Below, piece by piece: positions 42,364-51,854 of a DNA stretch of 64,000 nt. Both the position numbers and the translations under genes were made by a program. Position 1 is the first letter of the stretch. Each line of letters begins with the position of its first letter. This DNA comes from Streptomyces sp. NBC_01716 (GTDB lineage Bacteria; Actinomycetota; Actinomycetes; Streptomycetales; Streptomycetaceae): contig NZ_CP109181.1 of NCBI RefSeq assembly GCF_036248275.1, positions 7,130,001 to 7,194,000 of the forward strand, written 5' to 3'. A model generated the notes under the pieces. The model did no database searches. It was not told the origin of the DNA and saw only the letters and a program-made list of their open reading frames with translations.

Positions 42364-43494
42364 ATGTCCGCACCCAACAAGTCGTACGACCCAGTCGAGG
42401 TCGAGGCGCTGAAGCCGGAAGAGATCGAGCGCATGCGGGACGAGGCGCTCGCCGCCTTCGCCGCCGCCGGCGACCTCGACGCGCTCGCCCACGCGAAGAC
42501 GGCGCACGCCGGCGGCACCTCGCCCCTGTCGCTCGCCAACCGTGAGATCGGCGCGCTGCCCCCGCAGGCCAAGGCCGAGGCGGGCAAGCGCGTCGGCCAG
42601 GCCCGCGGCGCTGTGAACAAGGCACTCGCCGCCCGGCAGGTGGAGCTGGAGGCCGAGCGTGACACACGGGTACTGGTCGAGGAGGCGGTGGACGTCACAC
42701 TGCCGTACGACCGCGTCCCGGCCGGCGCCCGGCACCCGCTCACCACGCTGATGGAGCGCATCGCCGACATCTTCACGGCCATGGGCTACGCGGTGGCGGA
42801 CGGCCCCGAGGTCGAGGCGGAGTGGTTCAACTTCGACGCCCTGAACTTCGTGCCCGACCACCCGGCGCGCCAGATGCAGGACACCTTCTTCGTCCAGGAC
42901 CGCGACGGCACGGCCGGCGACGAGTCCGGGGTGGTGCTGCGTACGCACACCTCACCGGTCCAGGCGCGCGCGCTGCTCGACCGTGAGCCGCCCGTCTATG
43001 TCATCTGCCCCGGACGCGTCTACCGCACCGACGAGCTGGACGCCACCCACACTCCGGTCTTCCACCAGGTGGAACTGCTCGCGGTGGACGAGGGCCTCAC
43101 CATGGCCGACCTCAAGGGCACCCTCGACCACATGGTCCAGGAGCTCTTCGGCGGCGAGGGCATGAAGACCCGGCTGCGGCCGAACTTCTTCCCCTTCACC
43201 GAGCCGTCCGCCGAGATGGACATGGTCTGTTACGTCTGCCGCGGCGAGTCCGTCGGCAACCCGGACCGGCCCTGCCGTACCTGCGGCAGTGAGGGCTGGA
43301 TCGAGCTGGGCGGCTGCGGCATGGTCAACCCGAAGGTGCTCGTCGCCTGTGGTGTGGACCCCGAGAAGTACAGCGGATTCGCCTTCGGGTTCGGCATCGA
43401 GCGGATGCTGATGTTCCGCCACAACGTCGAAGACATGCGAGACATGGTCGAGGGTGACGTCCGGTTCACCCGGCCGTTCGGGATGGAGATCTGA
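42364..43494 (+). CDS. pheS: phenylalanyl-tRNA synthetase alpha subunit
   Basis: The 376-residue protein is the catalytic subunit of the (alpha-beta)2 enzyme that charges tRNA-Phe. The N-terminal coiled coil that grips tRNA (residues 1-110) is followed by the class II catalytic core: motif 1 region RHPLTTLMERI, motif 2 region FFPFTEPSAEMDMVC and motif 3 GFAFGFGIERMLM. A zinc-knuckle-like CYVCRGE..CRTCG insert is present, as in other actinobacteria. ATG 42364. The stop overlaps the pheT start by one base (TGATG). Confidence 0.97.
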   Translation: MSAPNKSYDPVEVEALKPEEIERMRDEALAAFAAAGDLDALAHAKTAHAGGTSPLSLANREIGALPPQAKAEAGKRVGQARGAVNKALAARQVELEAERDTRVLVEEAVDVTLPYDRVPAGARHPLTTLMERIADIFTAMGYAVADGPEVEAEWFNFDALNFVPDHPARQMQDTFFVQDRDGTAGDESGVVLRTHTSPVQARALLDREPPVYVICPGRVYRTDELDATHTPVFHQVELLAVDEGLTMADLKGTLDHMVQELFGGEGMKTRLRPNFFPFTEPSAEMDMVCYVCRGESVGNPDRPCRTCGSEGWIELGGCGMVNPKVLVACGVDPEKYSGFAFGFGIERMLMFRHNVEDMRDMVEGDVRFTRPFGMEI

Positions 43495-46043
43495 TGCGCG
43501 TCCCGCTTTCCTGGCTGCGGGAGTACGTCGACCTGCCGGCCACCGAGACAGGCCGCGACGTGCAGGCCAAGCTCGTCCCCGCCGGTCTTGAGGTCGAGAC
43601 CGTCGAACAGCTCGGCGCGGACCTCAAGGGCCCGCTCGTCGTGGGCAAGGTCCTCACCATCGAGGAGCTGACGGAGTTCAAGAAGCCCATCCGCTTCTGC
43701 ACCCTCGATGTTGGGGATGCCAACGGAACCGGTGAGCCGCAGGAAGTCATCTGCGGCGCGCGGAACTTCGCCGTCGGCGACAAGGTCGTGGTGGTCCTGC
43801 CCGGCGCCGTGCTGGCCGGCGGGTTCGAGATCTCCTCCCGCAAGACGTACGGCCGGACCTCGCACGGCATGATCTGCTCCAGCGGCGAGCTGGGCATGGG
43901 CGACGACGGCAGCGGCGGCATCATCGTCCTGCCGCCGGAGTACGAGGTCGGCACCGACGCGATCGAGCTGCTCCAGCTCGTCGACGAGGTCCTGGACATC
44001 GCCGTCACACCCGACCGCGGCTACTGCCTGTCGCTGCGCGGCATCGCCCGTGAGACCGCCATCGCGTACGGCCTCCCGCTGCGTGACCCCGCGCTGCTCG
44101 ACGTGCCGGCCCCGAACTCCTACGGCCACCGTGTCGAGATCGCCGACCCCGTGGGCTGCGACCACTTCACCGCCCGTACGGTCACCGGCCTGGACCCCGA
44201 GGCGCGCTCGCCGATCTGGCTCAGGCGCAGGCTCCAGAAGGCCGGGATGCGGCCGATCTCGCTGGCCGTCGACATCACCAACTACGTGATGCTGGAGATC
44301 GGCCAGCCGCTGCACGCGTACGACCGCAACCTGGTCGAGGGCGCGATCGGTGTCCGGCGTGCCGAGCAGGGCGAGGTGCTGACCACGCTCGACGGCGTCA
44401 AGCGCGTCCTGGACGCGGCCGACCTCGTCATCACCGACGACCGTGGCCCCATCGGCCTCGCCGGTGTGATGGGCGGCGCCGACACCGAGATCGCCGACGG
44501 CGAGATCGCGCCGAGCCCGCTCTCCTCGTCCGCCGCCGGGCGCGCGCCGCGCGGCACCACCGAGGTCGTCATCGAGGCCGCGCACTTCGACCCGATCTCC
44601 ATCGCCCGCACCGCGCGCCGGCACAAGCTGGCGTCCGAGGCGTCCAAGCGCTTCGAGCGCGGCGTCGACCCGCACGCCGCGTCGGCTGCGGCGCAGCGGA
44701 CCGTCGATCTGCTGGTGCTGCTCGCGGGCGGCTCGGCGGAGGCGGGTGTCACCGAGGCCGTCGCGCCGTCCGGGCCGCACACCATCACGATGGCCGCCGA
44801 CCACCCCGACCGGGTGGCCGGTCTCGCGTACGGCAGGGAGACCGTCGTCCGCAGGCTCCAGCAGGTCGGCTGCGACGTCCAGGGACAGGACGAGCTGATC
44901 GTCACCGTCCCGAGCTGGCGTCCCGACCTGCGCGAGATCAACGACCTCGCCGAAGAGGTCATCCGGCTGGAGGGGTACGAGAATCTGCCCTCCACGCTGC
45001 CCAGGCCGCCGGCCGGGCGCGGGCTCACCGAGCGGCAGCGGCTGTACCGCAGGGTCGGCCGCGCGCTGGCGGGCGCGGGCTATGTCGAGGTGCTGAACTA
45101 CCCGTTCATCGGTACGGCGCAGCTCGACCAGCTCGGACTGGACGCCGACGACGACCGTCGCCGTACGGTCGACCTCGTCAACCCGCTCGTCGACACCGAG
45201 CCCGCGATGCGCACGACCCTGCTGCCGGGTCTCTTCGGCGCGCTGCGCCGTAACGACGGCCGTGGCTCGCACGATCTGGCGCTGTACGAGTCGGGCCTGG
45301 TCTTCCGGCCCACGGGCGAGGAGAAGGTACCGGCCAGGCTGCCCGTCGACCGGCGCCCCACCCCGGAGCAGCTCGCGTCGCTCGACGCCGCGCTGCCCCG
45401 GCAGCCGCGCCACGCGGCCGTGGTCCTCGCCGGTGCGCGTGAGCAGGGCGGCTGGTGGGGCGCGGGCCGCCCCACCGACTGGGCGGACGCCGTCGAGGCG
45501 GCCCGTACGGTCGCCGCCGAGGCGGGCGTCGAGCTGACGGTGGAGACCGATCAGCACGCGCCGTGGCACCCGGGCCGCTGCGCGGCGCTGTACGCCACGG
45601 TGGACGGCGAGCGGACCCTGGTCGGCCATGCCGGTGAGGTGCACCCGCGCGTCATCAAGGCGTACGGCCTGCCGGAGCGCACCTGCGCGATGGAACTCGC
45701 ACTGGACCTCGTGGAGCTGGCGGGCACCGGCCCGCTGCGGGCGCCGCGGATCTCGGCCTTCCCGGTCGCCACCCAGGATGTGGCGCTGGTCGTGGCCGAG
45801 GACGTGCCGGCCGCCCACGTGGAGCGGGCGCTTCGCGAGGGCGCGGGTGAACTGCTCGAATCCGTCCGGCTGTTCGACGTGTTCACCGGCGAGCAGCTGG
45901 GCGAGGGGCGCAAGTCCCTGGCGTACGCGCTCCGGTTCCGCGCCGCGGACCGGACGCTGACCGTGGACGAGGCGTCGGCCGCGCGCGACACCGCGGTGGC
46001 GCTGGCCGCCGAGCGCACGGGTGCGGTGCTGCGGGGGGCATGA
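43494..46043 (+). CDS. pheT: phenylalanyl-tRNA synthetase beta subunit
   Basis: The 849-residue beta subunit has the usual order: EMAP-like tRNA-binding domain (about 40-150, VGKVLTIEELTEF), B3/B4 editing domain that removes Tyr-tRNA-Phe (about 215-400), B5 domain (about 415-490, WRPDLREINDLAEEVIRLEG), a degenerate catalytic domain and the C-terminal ferredoxin-fold anticodon-binding domain (ISAFPVATQDVALVVAEDVP). It is translationally coupled to pheS by a one-base overlap. A hairpin at 46264 may end the transcript. Confidence 0.97.
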   Translation: MRVPLSWLREYVDLPATETGRDVQAKLVPAGLEVETVEQLGADLKGPLVVGKVLTIEELTEFKKPIRFCTLDVGDANGTGEPQEVICGARNFAVGDKVVVVLPGAVLAGGFEISSRKTYGRTSHGMICSSGELGMGDDGSGGIIVLPPEYEVGTDAIELLQLVDEVLDIAVTPDRGYCLSLRGIARETAIAYGLPLRDPALLDVPAPNSYGHRVEIADPVGCDHFTARTVTGLDPEARSPIWLRRRLQKAGMRPISLAVDITNYVMLEIGQPLHAYDRNLVEGAIGVRRAEQGEVLTTLDGVKRVLDAADLVITDDRGPIGLAGVMGGADTEIADGEIAPSPLSSSAAGRAPRGTTEVVIEAAHFDPISIARTARRHKLASEASKRFERGVDPHAASAAAQRTVDLLVLLAGGSAEAGVTEAVAPSGPHTITMAADHPDRVAGLAYGRETVVRRLQQVGCDVQGQDELIVTVPSWRPDLREINDLAEEVIRLEGYENLPSTLPRPPAGRGLTERQRLYRRVGRALAGAGYVEVLNYPFIGTAQLDQLGLDADDDRRRTVDLVNPLVDTEPAMRTTLLPGLFGALRRNDGRGSHDLALYESGLVFRPTGEEKVPARLPVDRRPTPEQLASLDAALPRQPRHAAVVLAGAREQGGWWGAGRPTDWADAVEAARTVAAEAGVELTVETDQHAPWHPGRCAALYATVDGERTLVGHAGEVHPRVIKAYGLPERTCAMELALDLVELAGTGPLRAPRISAFPVATQDVALVVAEDVPAAHVERALREGAGELLESVRLFDVFTGEQLGEGRKSLAYALRFRAADRTLTVDEASAARDTAVALAAERTGAVLRGA

Positions 46044-46263
46044 GCCCGCGGACGGGACAGCGGAACGATCGAGGGGCGCGGCCGGATTCAGTTCCGGACG
46101 CGCCCGTCGGCCGTTCTTTCGGTGAGGTGGGACTCTCACGGATACCGGCGCAGGCCGGGGGGACGAACACTGCGCCGTATCCGCCTCGCAACCGCTGGCG
46201 CGGCCGGTGCGCCGCCCGCCCCGCCGCGGAGTAGGGCAGGTGGCGGGGCGGACGACACGAGGT

Positions 46264-46300
46264 GGGCCGCCGTACCGCACGAGGGGGAGTGCGGCGGCCC
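46264..46300 (+). terminator. possible terminator downstream of pheT
   Basis: GGGCCGCCG (46264-46272) pairs with CGGCGGCCC (46292-46300), with an inner GCAC/GTGC pair. The 425-bp gap between pheT and the next gene holds this hairpin and an unlocalised promoter; I see no gene there. Confidence 0.5.
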
Positions 46301-46468
46301 CGGCCGCTCTTTGCGAGGCGACCAGTCAACAGCGGCGGCGCCCGGCACTGCAGGGCGCACAACGGCCCGATCCGGGCATTACGTTCACACCCCGTGCGAT
46401 GTCCCGCTCCATTACGCTGTGGCTCCCTGGGGGGTGTCCGGTGCACCCGCGGGTCTCCGGAGGGGCAC

Positions 46469-47806
46469 ATGCAGCCCAACACCCTGCTGGATTCGCTGAT
46501 CGACGAGGCGGGCATGTCCCACGCCGGGTTCGCCGCCCGGGTCAACCGGGCCGGACAGACGCGCGGGCTCGGCCTCCGGTACGAACACACGTCTGTACTG
46601 CGGTGGTTGAGGGGCCAGCGGCCACGTGGCCAGGTGCCCGAGCTGATCTGCCAGGTGCTGGGCGAGCGCCTGGGACGCACCCTCACGCTGGACGACATCG
46701 GCCTGGGCGTGAGTCCGGGGACGCCGGGCCGCGACGCCACCCTCCCGGTCTTCGTGGAGCGGGCCACCGCGCTGTGGCGCTCCGACCAGCAGCGGCGGGG
46801 CCATGTGGTGGGCGCGCCCGCCGTCACCGGTACGCATGCCGTGATGCCCGTCTGGGAGTGGGAGAACCCTCCGGCGGACGCGGACGTCTCGCGCGGCGGC
46901 CCGAGCCGTGTCGGGCCGGCCGACATCGAACTGCTGCGGACGGCCAGGGCGCACTACGAGCTGATGTACCGCAGGGCCGGCGGTCTCGCCACCCACGCGC
47001 GGATCGTCGGCTTCCTCAACGCCGAGACGGCGCCCCTGCTGCGCGGCGGCTACAGCGACGCGACGGGCCGCCAACTGCACCGCGCCACGGGCGGGTTGGT
47101 GGCGGTGGCCGGTATCTGCGCGTACGACTCCGACGCACAGGGGCTCGCCCAGCGCTACTTCCACCAGGCGCTGCGGCTGGCGAAAGCCAGCGGGGACACG
47201 GGACTTGGCGCGTACGCCGTCGCGCTGCTCGTCAACCAGTCGCTGTTCATGGGGGAGTACCGGCAGGCGGTGGCCTTCGCCGAGGCGGCGCTGCGTACGG
47301 CGGGCCGGGCGATCACACCGGCGCTGGCCGCCGATCTGTACGCCATGCAGGCCAAGTCGTACGCCCTGCTGGGCGACGGGAGCGGGGCGCGGGCGTGCAT
47401 CAGCCGGGCGGAGGCCGAGGCGGGGCGGATCAGACCGGGGCAGGAGCCTGACGAGACCGGCTATGTGGAGCCGGGTCTGGTCAATGTGCAGGTCGCCGAG
47501 GCGCTGCTGAGCCTCGGCGAGCTCGACGCCGCGCGGACGCACGCCGCCGAGGCGGTCGGCACGCCGGCGCACGACCGGGGGCGGGTGCACCGGCTCGCGA
47601 TGCTCAGCCAGATCGAGCTGCGGCAGGGCGAACCGGACCGGGCGGCCCGTACGGCGCGGGAGATGACCGAGCGCGCCCGGGGGATGGAGTCGCTGCGGCT
47701 CAGGGACCGGATGGGCGTGGTGCGGCTGGGGCTGGTGGAGAGCGGCTCGGCGGAGGCGACGGAAGCGGCCGGATTCATCGCACGGGCCCTGCGCGTTCCC
47801 CTGTGA
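46469..47806 (+). CDS. NsdA-like TPR-containing regulator
   Basis: The 445-residue protein has an N-terminal XRE-like DNA-binding region (LLDSLIDEAGMSHAGFAARV..YEHTSVLRWLRGQRP) and a long helical, TPR-like C-terminal half (DAQGLAQRYFHQALRLAKASG, LAADLYAMQAKSYALLGDGS). It resembles the NsdA group, in which some members hold back sporulation and antibiotic production in Streptomyces; which paralogue this is cannot be told. ATG 46469 follows GGAGGGG. The TTA-containing NUDIX gene begins 51 bp downstream, which hints at a link to development. Confidence 0.8.
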   Translation: MQPNTLLDSLIDEAGMSHAGFAARVNRAGQTRGLGLRYEHTSVLRWLRGQRPRGQVPELICQVLGERLGRTLTLDDIGLGVSPGTPGRDATLPVFVERATALWRSDQQRRGHVVGAPAVTGTHAVMPVWEWENPPADADVSRGGPSRVGPADIELLRTARAHYELMYRRAGGLATHARIVGFLNAETAPLLRGGYSDATGRQLHRATGGLVAVAGICAYDSDAQGLAQRYFHQALRLAKASGDTGLGAYAVALLVNQSLFMGEYRQAVAFAEAALRTAGRAITPALAADLYAMQAKSYALLGDGSGARACISRAEAEAGRIRPGQEPDETGYVEPGLVNVQVAEALLSLGELDAARTHAAEAVGTPAHDRGRVHRLAMLSQIELRQGEPDRAARTAREMTERARGMESLRLRDRMGVVRLGLVESGSAEATEAAGFIARALRVPL

Positions 47807-47825
47807 GGAGGCGACTGCTGCCATA

Positions 47826-47853
47826 TTGCCAACTCCCAATCGGAAGGTGGCAA
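47826..47853 (+). promoter_or_regulatory. inverted repeat just upstream of the NUDIX gene
   Basis: TTGCCAAC (47826-47833) and GTGGCAA (47847-47853) are inverted with one extra base. It overlaps the ribosome site GGAAGG and ends 4 bp before GTG 47858, so it could be an operator or a translation-blocking stem. Confidence 0.45.
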
Positions 47854-47857
47854 AACC

Positions 47858-48397
47858 GTGCAGTGGGCGAACTTAAGCGAACAGACTGTGTATGAGAATC
47901 GCTGGTTCCAGGTCAATCTGGCCGATGTCGAACTCCCCGACGGCCGGCATCTGGACCACTTCCTCATCCGGCTCCGCCCGGTGGCCGTGGCGACGGCGGT
48001 CAACGAGGCCAACGAGGTGCTGATGCTCTGGAGGCACCGCTTCATCACCGACAGCTGGGGCTGGGAACTGGCCGCAGGCGTCGTCGAGGACGGCGAGTCC
48101 GTCGAGACCGCGGCGGCGCGGGAGATGGAGGAGGAGACCGGCTGGCGGCCCGGCCGCCTCCGGCATCTGCTCACCGTGGAGCCGTCCAACGGACTCACCG
48201 ACGCCAGGCACCATCTCTACTGGTCGGACGCGGCGACCTACACCGGCCACCCGAGGGACGACTTCGAGTCCTCGCGCCGGGAGTGGGTACCGCTCAAGCT
48301 CGTTCCCGACCTGATCGCGCGGGGTGAGGTGCCGGCCGCCAACATGGCGGCCGGACTGCTGATGCTCCATCACCTGCGCCTGGGAGGCGGCGGGTAG
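47858..48397 (+). CDS. NUDIX hydrolase with a TTA codon (bldA-dependent)
   Basis: The 179-residue protein has a full NUDIX box: GVVEDGESVETAAAREMEEE followed by TGW, so it should hydrolyse a nucleoside diphosphate linked to another group (ADP-ribose or similar). Codon 6 is TTA (47873-47875), the only in-frame TTA I found in an intact gene of this window; in Streptomyces TTA is read by the bldA tRNA and ties expression to development. GTG 47858 has GGAAGG upstream. The gene follows the NsdA-like regulator and its stop lies just before repeat copy H. Confidence 0.9.
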   Translation: MQWANLSEQTVYENRWFQVNLADVELPDGRHLDHFLIRLRPVAVATAVNEANEVLMLWRHRFITDSWGWELAAGVVEDGESVETAAAREMEEETGWRPGRLRHLLTVEPSNGLTDARHHLYWSDAATYTGHPRDDFESSRREWVPLKLVPDLIARGEVPAANMAAGLLMLHHLRLGGGG

Positions 48398-48403
48398 GGA
48401 GCC

Positions 48404-48578
48404 AGGGTCTGTCGTTTGGATCAGGCCGGATCAGGGAGTGGGGTCCGGTGCGTGCGGTCGCAAGGCGGAGGAGGGAGTCAACGCGGAGGGGGCACCTCCC
48501 GTGCCCCCCTCGGGGGCTACGGGGGAGGGCGTGCGTGCCAGGGACCGCAAGCCCGGCAAGATCCAAACGACAGACCCT
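48404..48578. repeat. palindromic interspersed element, copy H (175 bp)
   Basis: Terminal inverted repeats AGGGTCTGTCGTTTGGATC are identical over 19 bp at the two ends. The core GTGCGTGCGGTCGCAAGGCG lies near 48460, and ACGCGGAGGGGGCACCTCCC..GGGGGCTACGGGGG forms an extra inner stem. It sits between two convergent genes, 7 bp after the NUDIX stop and 33 bp from the dehydrogenase stop, where a hairpin could end both transcripts. Confidence 0.8.
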
Positions 48579-48611
48579 GAGGCCCGCGTCGTCGCTGATG
48601 CGCCGGGCGGC

Positions 48612-49472
48612 TCAGCCGTACGGGTAGAAGCCCGAGCCCGACTTACGGCCGAGGCGCCCCGCGTCCACCATGCGCTGAAGCAGCGGGGGAGCGGCGTACA
48701 ACGGCTCCTTGTACTCGGCGTACATCGAATCGGCGACCGAAGCGACCGTGTCCAGGCCGATCAGATCGGAGAGCTTGAGCGGGCCCATCGGGTGGGCGCA
48801 GCCCATCTCCATGCCGTTGTCGATGTCCTCGCGGCTCGCGATACCGGACTCGAACATCCGGATCGCGGAGAGCAGATAAGGAATCAGAAGGGCGTTCACC
48901 ACGAAACCGGACCGGTCCTGGGCGCGGATGGCGTGCTTGCCCAGCACGTCCTGGACGACGGACTCGGCGCGCTTGACCGTCTCGTCGGACGTCGTCAGCG
49001 CCGGGATCAGCTCCACCAGCTGCTGGACCGGTGCCGGGTTGAAGAAGTGGATGCCGATCACCCGGTCGGGCCGGGAGGTCGCGACGGCCAGCTTGACCAG
49101 CGGAATGGAGGAGGTGTTGGACGACAGGATCGCGTCCGGGCGCGTCACGACCTGGTCGAGGACCTGGAAGATCTCCGTCTTGACCTGCTCGTTCTCGACG
49201 ACGGCCTCGATCACCAGATCGCGGTCGGCGAACTCCCCGAGATCGGTGGTGAAACTGAGCCTGTCGAGCGTCGCGTCGCGCTCCTCCTCGGTGATCTTGC
49301 CGCGCTCGGCGGCTTTCGAGAGGGAGTTGAAGAGGCGGGTGCGCCCTATCTCCAGGGCCTCGCCGGTGGTCTCGGCGACCATCACCGCAAGGCCGCTGCG
49401 GGCGCACACCTCCGCGATGCCTGCGCCCATCTGGCCGCAGCCCACCACTCCGACGCGTTCGATGTCGGTCAC
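48612..49472 (-). CDS. 3-hydroxybutyryl-CoA dehydrogenase
   Basis: The 286-residue enzyme is a full-length 3-hydroxyacyl-CoA dehydrogenase: NAD-binding VGVVGCGQMGAGIAEVCA at the N-terminus, the catalytic His in GIHFFNPAPVQQLVELI near residue 138-145, and the C-terminal dimer domain with DRSGFVVNALLIPYL and MGPLKLSDLIGLDT. It should reversibly oxidise 3-hydroxybutyryl-CoA in fatty-acid or PHB-type metabolism. GTG 49472 has GAAAGG upstream; a longer in-frame start reaches into the opposite gene region and is unlikely. No partner thiolase or hydratase is adjacent. Confidence 0.93.
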   Translation of the reverse strand: MTDIERVGVVGCGQMGAGIAEVCARSGLAVMVAETTGEALEIGRTRLFNSLSKAAERGKITEEERDATLDRLSFTTDLGEFADRDLVIEAVVENEQVKTEIFQVLDQVVTRPDAILSSNTSSIPLVKLAVATSRPDRVIGIHFFNPAPVQQLVELIPALTTSDETVKRAESVVQDVLGKHAIRAQDRSGFVVNALLIPYLLSAIRMFESGIASREDIDNGMEMGCAHPMGPLKLSDLIGLDTVASVADSMYAEYKEPLYAAPPLLQRMVDAGRLGRKSGSGFYPYG

Positions 49473-49630
49473 ATCGTGCCTTTCGCTGGTCCCGATCCTG
49501 CCGGGCCCCGTGTGATTCCGGTGCCCGCCTCGGCCCCCGACGTTACTCCGCGCAGGTGTGTGCACGGCGGGCCGGGGCGGGCATGCTGTGCGGCAACATC
49601 CGACCGAGATAACCGACGAGGGGTCAGTAA

Positions 49631-50932
49631 ATGCGGCAAATCGGTAGAAGAGGGTTCGTGACGGCAACGGCCGGTGCGCTCACGTCACTGGCGGTGGCGG
49701 GCGACGCGGTCGCCGCGGCGGGTACGGCGGGGACGAGTGGGGAGACCGGAGCGGCGGCGGGCGCGGAGGGCGCCGCCGGGTCCGGTCGTCATGTCCCGCG
49801 CGGCGAACTGCGCGGGATGTGGCTCGCGACGGTCGTCAACCGCGACTGGCCGTCGAAGCCCGGACTGCCCGTGGCCGAACAGCGCGCGGAGCTTCTGAAG
49901 TTCCTGGACACCGCCGTCACGCGGAAGCTGAACGCCGTCGTCTTCCAGGTACGGCCGACCGCGGACGCGCTGTGGCCCTCGCCGTTCGAGCCGTGGGCCG
50001 AGTGCCTGACCGGCGTACAGGGCAAGGACCCGGGCTGGGACCCGCTGGGTACGGCCGTGAAGGAGGCCCACAAGCGCGGTCTCGAACTGCACGCCTGGTT
50101 CAACCCGTACCGCGTGGCCAACCACACGGACCCGTCCCGGCTGATCCCGAGCCACCCGGCCCGCAAGCACCCGGAGTGGATCCTTCCGTACGGCGGGAAG
50201 CTCTACTACAACCCGGGCATCCCCGAGGTCAGGAAGTTCGTCCAGGACGCCATGCTCGACGCCGTGCGGCGCTACGACGTCGACGCCGTGCACTGGGACG
50301 ACTACTTCTATCCGTACCCGGTCGCCGGTCAGGTCTTCGACGACGACGCGCAGTACGCGAAGTACGGCGCCGGCTTCCCCGACAAGGCCTCCTGGCGGCG
50401 CGACAACACCGACCGGCTGGTGCGCGAGACGGCGGAGCGGATCAAGAAGATCAAGAAGCATGTCGCCTTCGGCATCAGCCCGTTCGGGGTGTGGCGCAAC
50501 ATCGCCACCGACCCGACCGGCTCCGACACCACGGCCGGCGTGCAGACCTACGACGATCTGTACGCCGACACCCGCAAGTGGGTCAAGGAGGGCTGGATCG
50601 ACTACATCACCCCGCAGATCTACTGGAACATCGGCTTCGCCGCGGCCGACTACGCGAAGCTCGTGCCCTGGTGGAGCGAGGTGGTCAGAGGCACGGGCGT
50701 CGACCTCTACATCGGCGAGGCCCTCTACAAGGCGGGCGACCCCGCCCAGCCCGCGCCGTGGCAGGACGTGGCGGAGGTCTCCCGTCATCTGACCTTCGCG
50801 AAGCAGTACCGGGAGGTGCGCGGTCACTGCTACTTCTCCGCGCTGGAGTGCGTCAACGACAAGAACGGCGCGTTCGCGAGGGCGGTGGCCGACCACTACA
50901 AGTCCCGGGTACGCCCGCCCCGGCAGGGCTGA
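49631..50932 (+). CDS. glycoside-hydrolase-like protein (GHL10/DUF187 family), Tat-exported
   Basis: The 433-residue protein begins with a twin-arginine signal (GRRGFVTATAGALTSLAV) and carries a GHL10 TIM-barrel domain (LRGMWLATVVNRDWPSKPGL, NAVVFQVRPTADALWPSPFEPW, DAVHWDDYFYPYP, IDYITPQIYWN), which has been linked to cell-wall glycan processing. Acidic residues in HWDDYFYP are candidate catalytic residues. The TGA stop lies inside repeat remnant I, so the final residues may derive from the insertion. Confidence 0.87.
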   Translation: MRQIGRRGFVTATAGALTSLAVAGDAVAAAGTAGTSGETGAAAGAEGAAGSGRHVPRGELRGMWLATVVNRDWPSKPGLPVAEQRAELLKFLDTAVTRKLNAVVFQVRPTADALWPSPFEPWAECLTGVQGKDPGWDPLGTAVKEAHKRGLELHAWFNPYRVANHTDPSRLIPSHPARKHPEWILPYGGKLYYNPGIPEVRKFVQDAMLDAVRRYDVDAVHWDDYFYPYPVAGQVFDDDAQYAKYGAGFPDKASWRRDNTDRLVRETAERIKKIKKHVAFGISPFGVWRNIATDPTGSDTTAGVQTYDDLYADTRKWVKEGWIDYITPQIYWNIGFAAADYAKLVPWWSEVVRGTGVDLYIGEALYKAGDPAQPAPWQDVAEVSRHLTFAKQYREVRGHCYFSALECVNDKNGAFARAVADHYKSRVRPPRQG

Positions 50933-50957
50933 TCCGGCCTGATCCAAACGACAGACC

Positions 50958-50960
<3 letters not shown>
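50930..50960. repeat. solo end of the palindromic element, copy I
   Basis: The 30 bp at 50930-50959 match the right end of copy H read in reverse (TGATCCGGCCTGATCC then AAACGACAGACCCT). The match continues as CCCTAG. It supplies TGA to the glycoside-hydrolase-like gene (50930-50932) and TAG to the convergent EamA gene (50958-50960). The rest of the element is missing. Confidence 0.8.

Positions 50961-51852
<892 letters not shown>

Positions 51853-51854
<2 letters not shown>

Noticed and set aside
43230..46280. Minus-strand open frame of 1016 codons opposite pheT
   Set aside because: Shadow of pheT with repetitive Arg/Gly/Asp composition and no recognised motif.
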